Assembly (NCBI GenBank): GCA_965214235.1
Contig: CBDCBH010000002.1
Coordinates: forward strand, 620,001 to 684,000
Reading direction: 5' to 3'
DNA length: 64,000 bases
Source of the DNA: Ilyomonas sp965214235
Lineage (GTDB): Bacteria > Bacteroidota > Bacteroidia > Chitinophagales > Chitinophagaceae
In this document: positions 9,159 through 15,850 of the stretch, one piece after another
How the letters are laid out: each line of letters opens with the position of its first letter
Numbering within the stretch: the first letter of the stretch is position 1
Made by a program: the position numbers and the translations under genes
The notes under the pieces: model-generated
What the model was told of the DNA's origin: nothing
Seen by the model: only the letters and a program-made list of their open reading frames with translations
The model's database searches: none

Positions 9159-9926
9159 TTATTCACGGTTTTTCACGGCCTGTTTAGGTATTTCAATCTC
9201 ATATTTTGTTCCCTCGCCTTTACGGGTTGTTAAGTACATTCTGGCGTTTAAAATGTCGGCGCGCATGCGGATGTTCTGCAAACCTAAGCCCCTCCGGTAA
9301 TCCTCAGAGGCAAGGTCAAATCCACCTCCGTTGTCTTCGATCCTGAGGAAAAGGGTGTGCTGGTTTTCAAAGATTTTGAAAAAGATGCGGCTGGCTCCCG
9401 AATGCTTGAGTATATTGTTTATGATTTCTTGAAAAATACGGTAAATGTGAATGTCCGCTTCGGCTGCCAGTGTCGAAGTCATGAATTGAAAATGATAATC
9501 AACCTGATATTGGGGTAAACTAAGGAGCGGTGAAATTAATTCTTCCAGAGCTTGTTGCAAGCCGTACGTTTCCAGGGCAACGGACAGTAACTGGTTTGAA
9601 AAACTTCTCACCTTGTCACTCAGGCTGTCCACATAAGTAATGGTAGATGCCAAAATAGTACGTTGTTTCTCATCCTCGATCGAAAGAACGGACAGGCGAA
9701 GTTTAATGACTGATAATCCCGAGTTTAAGTCATCATGCAGGTCAGAGGCAATCCGGCTCCGCTCCAATTCCTGTATTTGCATTTCCTGTTGCAGGGTCAG
9801 CTGGGTGGCAGACACTTTCCGTCGGTGAAACCGGAGCGCGGTGACAACAAAAAACGCGATCAGTACGATCACAATCAGGCCCGTGGTCAATAGGGCAATA
9901 TAAATTCTTCTCTCGTCGGGATGCAT
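9159..9926 (-). CDS. Sensor histidine kinase (HisKA_3/HATPase type)
   Basis: 255 residues from ATG 9926; an upstream Met at 9986 would give a Cys-rich, unlikely extension. One N-terminal transmembrane helix (about 8-30), then a HisKA_3 dimerisation region with H64 in SDLHDDLNSG, and a HATPase_c domain with N-box NNILKHS, G1-box EDNGGGFD and GLGLQNIRMRA. There is no periplasmic sensor domain, so the signal is probably received through the 216-residue multi-pass protein encoded just upstream, whose 3' end it overlaps by 40 bp. It pairs with the NarL-type response regulator at 8411. Confidence 0.9.
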   Translation of the reverse strand: MHPDERRIYIALLTTGLIVIVLIAFFVVTALRFHRRKVSATQLTLQQEMQIQELERSRIASDLHDDLNSGLSVIKLRLSVLSIEDEKQRTILASTITYVDSLSDKVRSFSNQLLSVALETYGLQQALEELISPLLSLPQYQVDYHFQFMTSTLAAEADIHIYRIFQEIINNILKHSGASRIFFKIFENQHTLFLRIEDNGGGFDLASEDYRRGLGLQNIRMRADILNARMYLTTRKGEGTKYEIEIPKQAVKNRE

Positions 9927-10537
9927 AACACGGCAATTGCATAAATAATATTGGAAACACCATTGACAACCGAAAGGGTCATCCAAAGGTAATCATAAAA
10001 TATCGTGCTAAATGGCACTTTGAAAAGGTGAAAAACCTCTATGAAGAGCTTGCATCCATAAAACAACAGGAAAGCCACACAGATCAGAAAAGTAGCCTGG
10101 CGCAGCAGGTGTCCTTTCTCATTAAAAATCAGGCTGTTCATCTTATCAATGCTAAATACGAGCAGCACCAGCGAAGCGTAGCTCCGAAAAATCGAATTGG
10201 GGTCTGAGATCCGGTTAATGAGAATATTATCGGTGACCCACACTGCGACTCCGACCCACAGAACAAAACGAAGTGTCTTTAAAGTAAGTGCCCGCCATTT
10301 GTAAAACTGGTATATAAGAAGGATGTACTCGCACAACACATAGAGGTTTGAATTGGTCATGTTGGACATCCGGTTCTCGATGAGTACCAGGCTCACCGTT
10401 TCATTCAGAAGCGCAAGCCAAACGAAGCAAAGGAAAGGACGGTAAGACTTCAGACTATGCTTAACTCTTACGAAGCCGGCAATGGCAGCGAGCAGAATGG
10501 AATGGTCCAGTATAATATCGAAATGATATATACTCAC
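9887..10537 (-). CDS. Multi-pass membrane protein, putative sensor partner of the kinase
   Basis: 216 residues with about six to seven hydrophobic helices and short loops, and no extracellular domain. I do not recognise the family by name. It is translationally overlapped with the histidine kinase gene and lies three bases after the 113-residue gene, so the three form one operon. A kinase without its own sensor domain next to a polytopic protein suggests the latter supplies the input or membrane context; that is an inference. Confidence 0.65.
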   Translation of the reverse strand: MSIYHFDIILDHSILLAAIAGFVRVKHSLKSYRPFLCFVWLALLNETVSLVLIENRMSNMTNSNLYVLCEYILLIYQFYKWRALTLKTLRFVLWVGVAVWVTDNILINRISDPNSIFRSYASLVLLVFSIDKMNSLIFNEKGHLLRQATFLICVAFLLFYGCKLFIEVFHLFKVPFSTIFYDYLWMTLSVVNGVSNIIYAIAVLCIPTREEFILPY

Positions 10538-10540
10538 AGG

Positions 10541-10882
10541 TTAACCGTTTAGTTGGGATTTAGGCGGGCATGATTCAGGGCATCGGTAACCGTCTTCCAG
10601 TACAACACCTCCGCTGCCCGATCCCTCGTCAGCCGTCGCCACAAGAGGTGGCAGAATATCGGCATCATTGCTATCTGCCGCCACAAGTACCGTTACCACC
10701 GTATTGTCCTGTTTTCTTCCCAGGTAAATACGGAGACGGGCGCATCCTGGCACAGCCAGCAATGCCTGTATTGCGACTGCTTCATAGGTTTCACAAATAA
10801 AAAAATCAGAAGGATGGCTGTTACGGTAGCTGCTTGTCAGGTCGATGGCTTCCTGTAAGGTGATTTGATGATTGTTGCTCAT
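10541..10882 (-). CDS. Hypothetical 113-residue protein heading the kinase operon
   Basis: A soluble, mixed alpha/beta-looking protein with no signal peptide, and a Gly/Ser-rich stretch before a C-terminal tail with two Cys (CPESCPP). I do not know the family. It is the first gene of the operon with the polytopic membrane protein and the histidine kinase, and it lies downstream of the GCGTAA-CA-TTACGC dyad. It may be a regulated product of the same two-component system. Confidence 0.55.
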   Translation of the reverse strand: MSNNHQITLQEAIDLTSSYRNSHPSDFFICETYEAVAIQALLAVPGCARLRIYLGRKQDNTVVTVLVAADSNDADILPPLVATADEGSGSGGVVLEDGYRCPESCPPKSQLNG

Positions 10883-10932
10883 AATGATTAAGTATTTATC
10901 GCAATACTACTATGGAGCAACCTCATTCGGAT

Positions 10933-10946
10933 GCGTAACATTACGC
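10933..10946. promoter_or_regulatory. GCGTAA-CA-TTACGC dyad upstream of the kinase operon
   Basis: A perfect 14-bp palindrome 50 bp before the 113-residue gene (minus strand) and about 55 bp before the AraC gene (plus strand). Its core, CGTAA-N2-TTACG, equals the first dyad upstream of the response regulator gene (8256-8267). This links the two convergent halves of the two-component system and may also affect the divergent AraC gene. Confidence 0.6.
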
Positions 10947-11001
10947 AATTCTGCAGGATTATTACCCTTTTTAGTAACTCTACTGTAAGAAAGTGTAGGA
11001 T

Positions 11002-12006
11002 TTGTTTAGGAAGGGAAAAAGCATCTTGTTAGTTCAGATTACTATTAACCGGAACACGGTCCACTTTTCATCGTCTTTTCCGTCCTCCCTGTCAGGGCAC
11101 CTTCTGTTTAACAGCGAATGCTTTTATGCTGAAGGGAGCTATGGTTCTTTACTCCTGCAGCGACTGCAGGCAGCCCCGTTTGTCTTTCTCTATACCATCA
11201 TAACAACACAAGAGGAAGTGAGTATTGAACTGGCATTATCCAGCGAAGGCGTAATCTGCCAGTTTGTACTGGAACGGCCGGTGAAGATAACGTCTGCTCA
11301 AACTGGTGAACGGGAACTTCATGCGCAATCCATCACCCTTTTCTCTGCGCAGGCCTGGCAGGGAAGGCTCCTATTAGGTCCGGCGCAGACGTATTCTTTC
11401 ATCTCTGTTTTGTACCCGCTTTCATTTGTCTGGCAGCAACTGGTTTTTTTCCCAGCTTTTGAACAATGGAAAGAACAGTTTTCCCGCTCACTTTTCCTCT
11501 TTCCTCCCAACGGTATATACCCGCTTTCGGTTTCCTGTTCGGGCCTTCTCCACTCGTTACTCCACACGCCCTACATCCCCCTTACCCAATCTTTCTACCA
11601 TCATCTGCTTAAACTGTTGTTAGGGGAAGTGTTACGAAGCCTGCAAAGCGAAAAGAGGTCAGACGCTTTGTTCAGCTTAGCAGATGTGGACAGAATCCGT
11701 TCTGCCAAAGAATGGATTGAAAACCACTTAGACACTCACTTTTCCACCCAACAGGTCGCGCGGAAAGCTGGAATCAATGAATACAAACTGAAAAAGGGAT
11801 TTAAAGCCTTGTATGGCTGCGGTATGTATGCCTATCTCTTACGGCAGCGCCTCGTTATTGCAAAACTGGCGCTCGAACAGACCCGAAAGCCAATCAAGCA
11901 GATTGCGCGGCAGGCAGGCTATTCCACGGTCAACAATTTTGCCATCGCATTCAAGCGCCGCTTTGGTGTCACTCCTTACGAATACCGCTTTCTCTACGGT
12001 TCATGA
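11002..12006 (+). CDS. AraC-family transcriptional regulator
   Basis: About 334 residues. The C-terminal about 100 residues form the double HTH of AraC proteins (FSTQQVARKAGINEYKLKKG and IKQIARQAGYSTVNNFAIAF, then FGVTPYEYR). The N-terminal about 220 residues are a divergent sensing domain. The frame has no ATG before the C-terminal part; it opens with TTG at 11002 or a later TTG, so the exact start is uncertain. The gene overlaps the frame leading into the MauE-like gene and may regulate the peptide/TlpA/Sus genes downstream. GC content is higher than in the flanking tra and 20-34 kb regions. Confidence 0.85.
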   Translation: MFRKGKSILLVQITINRNTVHFSSSFPSSLSGHLLFNSECFYAEGSYGSLLLQRLQAAPFVFLYTIITTQEEVSIELALSSEGVICQFVLERPVKITSAQTGERELHAQSITLFSAQAWQGRLLLGPAQTYSFISVLYPLSFVWQQLVFFPAFEQWKEQFSRSLFLFPPNGIYPLSVSCSGLLHSLLHTPYIPLTQSFYHHLLKLLLGEVLRSLQSEKRSDALFSLADVDRIRSAKEWIENHLDTHFSTQQVARKAGINEYKLKKGFKALYGCGMYAYLLRQRLVIAKLALEQTRKPIKQIARQAGYSTVNNFAIAFKRRFGVTPYEYRFLYGS

Positions 12007-12161
12007 TAAAGCAGCTTCCACCGATTTCCTTTTATTCCCATCACGTGAAGGTTTACCGGACTTCCTCCTGCTCTCATATCTTTTGCTCCCGCCTGCCTAT
12101 CGGGGCGAACCTAATTTGCACCTCTTATCAGCACGTGAACCCTTCACAAAAGAAAAAATAT

Positions 12162-12608
12162 ATGAAAAGGGAAACTGAAATTCAACTGATCATTGACATC
12201 ATTAAATGCGGGCTGATCGGGCTGTTTTGCTATACGGCTGTCAGCAAATGGCTCTCCTACGACGATTTTATGTACCAGTTAAAGCAGTCACCCTTCCTGC
12301 ATGGCGGGTATACTCTTTTCTCATTCGCACTGCCGCTGGCAGAGCTCAGCATCTGCACGATGCTCACGGTGCGATCAACAGCCAAAGCCGGATTTGCTGC
12401 CGCTGCACTTTTGCTGGTCCTGTTCACCGTCTATATTACCTGTATGCTTATCTACGCCCCGCATATACCCTGTTCCTGCGGCGGTTTCCTTAGCGGGCTG
12501 TCCTGGAGGCAACACATCGTGTTAAATACGGTGTTGGCGGTGCTGTCAATGATAGGCTACCTGACAGAGCAGGGCAGCAACAGAGGAATTGCCCTCCAAA
12601 AGAACTGA
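12162..12608 (+). CDS. MauE/DoxX-like redox membrane protein
   Basis: 148 residues from ATG 12162. About four transmembrane helices and a conserved CSCGGFLSGL after the third helix, as in MauE-like proteins, which resemble VKOR/DsbB-type redox partners. I use ATG 12162 because a longer frame from 12003 overlaps the AraC gene with a non-membrane, Cys-rich lead. It precedes a small exported peptide gene, and a TlpA-like thioredoxin gene lies across a terminator. A role in thiol-disulphide handling of exported proteins is an inference from this neighbourhood. Confidence 0.75.
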   Translation: MKRETEIQLIIDIIKCGLIGLFCYTAVSKWLSYDDFMYQLKQSPFLHGGYTLFSFALPLAELSICTMLTVRSTAKAGFAAAALLLVLFTVYITCMLIYAPHIPCSCGGFLSGLSWRQHIVLNTVLAVLSMIGYLTEQGSNRGIALQKN

Positions 12609-12716
12609 CTGAATATATTATTGCAATAATCAGGAGTTTTCCGAAAACCTGTAACAGAGTAGGAATCAAAACAAAAGTTTTTAATGCTTTTTAAGATTAT
12701 AAAAGCAGACGATAAA

Positions 12717-13025
12717 ATGAAAAAGAATCGTGTCAGCCTCGCGGCGGTCGCCGCCATTGTCTTCGCTCTTTCCAGCGCTTTTGTTACCCGTATAAAAGCA
12801 GATGAAGCGGCTAAGCAGTCTCCGTCTTATTACTGGTTTACTCCGGCGGGTGTGTACGAGGCGCTGAATACCACAACGGCAGAGCAATCGCGTACAGGCT
12901 GCACCTTTGCCGCCTCCGTATGCGAAAACGCCTATACCAGCAGCCAGTTAAACAACCCGTCCCAGCCGTCACAGGGTGTCAAATCCGGCCAGACGCCCCA
13001 GGTCATCATTCACAAGAATTCCTAA
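12717..13025 (+). CDS. Small exported peptide, DUF6520-like
   Basis: 102 residues starting MKKNRVSLAAVAAIVFALSS, a clear Sec signal; the mature part is Ser/Thr/Gln/Pro-rich with two Cys (GCTFAASVCEN). It resembles the DUF6520 peptides found beside MauE-like proteins in Bacteroidetes; the name is from memory. I use ATG 12717, not the upstream ATG at 12684, because only the former starts directly at a signal peptide. Two Cys in a short exported peptide next to a redox membrane protein suggest a disulphide. Confidence 0.65.
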   Translation: MKKNRVSLAAVAAIVFALSSAFVTRIKADEAAKQSPSYYWFTPAGVYEALNTTTAEQSRTGCTFAASVCENAYTSSQLNNPSQPSQGVKSGQTPQVIIHKNS

Positions 13026-13042
13026 CGGAAGGGAACAATTTC

Positions 13043-13075
13043 AAAAGAGAGAACAGCCCGCCTGTTCTCTCTTTT
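13043..13075. terminator. Bidirectional rho-independent terminator
   Basis: Perfect 14-bp stem, AAAAGAGAGAACAG and its complement CTGTTCTCTCTTTT, with a five-base CCCGC loop. A-run and T-run flank the stem on each side, so it can end both the plus-strand peptide transcript and the minus-strand TlpA/Sus transcript that converge here. Confidence 0.9.
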
Positions 13076-13117
13076 GTTGCTAACCGTTCTTTACCGTTGC
13101 TAAAATCAGTCGAGCTA

Positions 13118-14383
13118 TTACCGGCCCTCCCGGATCACCAGCATTTCGACTTCCTCAACCGATTCTATTACATCGAGGTCATACTTCGCTAAGCTTTGCC
13201 TGAACAGGGATAGGTTAGCCGGTGTTCCTTCTACTTTCATGTCAGCCTGTTGGTTGTCCAATCCTGTCCTGTCAAGAATCGGTAAGGGAGAAGCAATATC
13301 CCAGGCTTCAAGCACTGACGACATCATAATATTGTGAATGAGTGTAACGCCTCCGCTGTCCAAATAATACCCTTCTCTTCCGCCCGCCGATTTCCAACGT
13401 TCCCCTTTTCCTTTCCTTACCAGGAGAAGGCATTTCACTTTCCGTTTTTCCACCATTCCGTGTACCCCGAAAAAGCGGTCGAAGTCGGCTATTGCATACC
13501 GTTCAGGGTGTGGCACCCGGGAAGGAAGTATTAAGTTATAACACCAGAAATTCTCCTTCTGCCAGTCGTCATTATGGTCATAACGGGGTATATTAAACCG
13601 GGAGGCATCCTTTACTTGCAGAATGAGCCGGTTCGTTTTCAGGTCAACAATATGATAAGCCCCCGCATACAACTGTGGTATCGTCTGGTTGTAAGCGGAA
13701 TAGAAGGTCTGGTTACGGGCAGTGTCGGAATTGAAGACGGACATCACGCCCGGCAACCGGTGTGTAATCACAGAGCAATAGGCTAAGCTGCCCCCATTCC
13801 TTCCGCCGCCTTCCGTCAGGATGGGCGCATCATAATCAAAATCCGTCACTTCTTTCTTTAAGGGTAAGTGTATCGCCTTTCCGTCTAAAAGGTCGCGGAT
13901 GACGGGTGCCGTTATGTTCCCCGGTTCGGTAATCGCGACGATAACGCCTTTCCGGTCCACCAGGACAGCATGAGGAATATAAATGAACTTAAATCGCTTG
14001 CCCGCCAGCAGGGAGTCATCCGTGATCACCGGCATCGTTGTTCTCGCTGCATAACTGTTTTCCTGCAGGTAGCGCCTGATGGCTTCCCGACTCTCCGTTG
14101 TAACGGCAAGAGCAGAAAGCCCGTCCGGGAACTGGCGGCGTAAACTGTCGAAGTGAGAAAACGAAGCCACAGCGGCACCGCAGGTGGTGCGCCACAGGTC
14201 AAGAACGAGAATCCTGCCCCGCAGGCCGGGTAAGCTTACCGACGACGAAGAAGCGTACCGCAGTACGCTGTTGAATGTATAGTCCGGCAGGGTGTCGCCT
14301 ACGGAAAGCTCCTGCGCCCGAAGAGACGTACCGGAAAGAAAGGAGAAAAACAAAAAACAAAACCATTTACTGCAACGATTCAT
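13118..14383 (-). CDS. TlpA-like redoxin with C-terminal DUF3738-like domain
   Basis: About 421 residues from ATG 14383, with signal peptide (FCFLFFSFLSGTSLRAQ). Thioredoxin/TlpA fold at about residues 25-185 with VLDLWRTTCGAAV: the usual WCxxC is WRTTC, so the first, nucleophilic Cys is missing. The last about 100 residues (GGVTLIHNIMMSSVLEAWDI, then LDRTGLDNQ and VEEVEMLVIRE) resemble the DUF3738/TIGR03435 domain. A longer frame begins with TTG at 14422 inside a low-complexity repeat, so I reject it. Probably the last gene of the Sus operon; reductase activity is doubtful and a binding or chaperone-like role is possible. Confidence 0.75.
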   Translation of the reverse strand: MNRCSKWFCFLFFSFLSGTSLRAQELSVGDTLPDYTFNSVLRYASSSSVSLPGLRGRILVLDLWRTTCGAAVASFSHFDSLRRQFPDGLSALAVTTESREAIRRYLQENSYAARTTMPVITDDSLLAGKRFKFIYIPHAVLVDRKGVIVAITEPGNITAPVIRDLLDGKAIHLPLKKEVTDFDYDAPILTEGGGRNGGSLAYCSVITHRLPGVMSVFNSDTARNQTFYSAYNQTIPQLYAGAYHIVDLKTNRLILQVKDASRFNIPRYDHNDDWQKENFWCYNLILPSRVPHPERYAIADFDRFFGVHGMVEKRKVKCLLLVRKGKGERWKSAGGREGYYLDSGGVTLIHNIMMSSVLEAWDIASPLPILDRTGLDNQQADMKVEGTPANLSLFRQSLAKYDLDVIESVEEVEMLVIREGR

Positions 14384-14412
14384 ACTGTTACTTTTTTTAT
14401 AATCATTACTAT

Positions 14413-14450
14413 TAACCACCAATTGTCAACCACCAACCACCAAATGTCAA
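14413..14450. repeat. Low-complexity CCACCAA/TTGGTGG tract between tlpA-like and susD-like genes
   Basis: A run built on AACCACCAA and TGTCAACC units (minus-strand TTGGTGG/GTTGACA). Similar GTTGGT/GTTGAT tracts flank the other end of this operon at 18890 and 19032. No known function. Confidence 0.5.
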
Positions 14451-14454
14451 CTTC

Positions 14455-15837
14455 CTAATACCCCGCATTCTGTGTCAGGTTCGGGTTCAGCAGCAGTTGG
14501 CTGTAAGGGATGGGATAAAGGGTATCGCTACTTTTCCAGCCGCTCTTTAGGGGCGCCAGTACCGCATCCGCCGTTCCTGTCCGTTTGAGGTCTAACCAGC
14601 GGTGTCCCCATTCAAAGCAGAATTCAATGCGGTTTTCCTGCCTGATGTGGTCCAGCAGTTCCTCCTTCGACAGGTTAGGGGAAAGCGGGGGCAGCCCTGC
14701 ACGGGTACGGATGGCATTTACATCGCTCACCGCCCCCGTTAGGTCGCCTTCCTCCGCGCCCGCTTCGGCACGGATGAGGTAGAGTTCCGCCAGCCGGAGA
14801 ACGGTGTAGTTTTCCACTATGGCGTCGCCTCCTCTCACCTTGTATTTATAAGGGTAGCGGTACAGCGTTCCGTTGAGAAAGGCGTTGTCCGTCCATGCCG
14901 CTTTGCGGCCGTCACCTGGTTCAAAAGCATTCACTAAGGATGGCTGCAGGGCATAGGTGGGAACAACGGTAGAATCATAAGGAATAAAGTTCAGCCCTTC
15001 CGCAGTGTTGATGCCGGGGATCACCGGAACAAGGGCAAACACGGTCTCACGGCTGCCACTTAAAAAAACAGAGGAAAGGTCTTCCAGTGCAAATGCCCCG
15101 CTGTTGATTACGGTGTCCGCTTCCGCCGCCGCTGCACTCCAGTACCGCCGGTACAGATAAACCCTTGCCAGTAGCGCAGTGCAGGCGGCATACGAGGGTC
15201 TCACCGCCGGTGACGCCGCAACGGCATGGCGTAGCTTTTCTTTGGCCTCCAGCAGGTCAGCCGTAATCGCATGATACAGGCTGCCTGTATCGGCACGGGG
15301 AAGCGAAGCATTGGTAGTATAGGCGGTGGACAGTTCCAAAGGCACTTCGCCAAACAGGTTGGTCAGGTAAAAATAAGAGAGTGCCCGCATGAACAGGGCC
15401 TCACCCGATAGCTCCTGCCGGGCTCCTTCGCTCACGCCACCCGCAGCCGCCAGCCCCTCTAAGCAGGCATTGATCTGGTAAATGTAGCTGTACCCCTTTC
15501 CCCACAGGTCACCCGCCAGGATGCTGTTTTGGGAGGAAAGAGCATTTGCGGTAAACGGGTCGGCAGAAGCGTCCGGTGTAGTCCGGTACAGCTCATCCGC
15601 CGACAGCGCCGGGTATAACGTAGTCGCCCCGTTGAGGAACTGGAGGGAGCCCGACATAATCTGGCTGTACAGGCCTGCAACGGTGGCTCCCGCAGTGGCA
15701 TCGTTTGAAAAGGCGCCGTCAGCCGTAACCTGTGTCACTGGCGGCGGAACTGTTACCCACTTCGTGCAGGAACCGGGCAGGAAAAGAACGCAAAGAAGCA
15801 GAATATTATATCGTTTGCGTAAGCAAGGAGGTATCAT
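14455..15837 (-). CDS. SusD/RagB-family outer-membrane nutrient-binding lipoprotein
   Basis: 460 residues with a lipoprotein signal (LLLCVLFLPGSC, Cys at about 24). SusD-like features include TPR-type helices, LYLIRAEAGAE, a motif near the C terminus in which AE-rich helices precede NAIRTRAGLP, and RWLDLKRTG. It caps the TonB-dependent SusC-type transporter encoded 13 bp upstream. The substrate cannot be read from the sequence: no polysaccharide-degrading enzyme lies nearby, only the TlpA-like protein. A TlpA/redoxin partner suggests peptide or another non-glycan ligand, but that is speculative. Confidence 0.93.
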   Translation of the reverse strand: MIPPCLRKRYNILLLCVLFLPGSCTKWVTVPPPVTQVTADGAFSNDATAGATVAGLYSQIMSGSLQFLNGATTLYPALSADELYRTTPDASADPFTANALSSQNSILAGDLWGKGYSYIYQINACLEGLAAAGGVSEGARQELSGEALFMRALSYFYLTNLFGEVPLELSTAYTTNASLPRADTGSLYHAITADLLEAKEKLRHAVAASPAVRPSYAACTALLARVYLYRRYWSAAAAEADTVINSGAFALEDLSSVFLSGSRETVFALVPVIPGINTAEGLNFIPYDSTVVPTYALQPSLVNAFEPGDGRKAAWTDNAFLNGTLYRYPYKYKVRGGDAIVENYTVLRLAELYLIRAEAGAEEGDLTGAVSDVNAIRTRAGLPPLSPNLSKEELLDHIRQENRIEFCFEWGHRWLDLKRTGTADAVLAPLKSGWKSSDTLYPIPYSQLLLNPNLTQNAGY

Positions 15838-15850
15838 AGGAAAAAAGATT

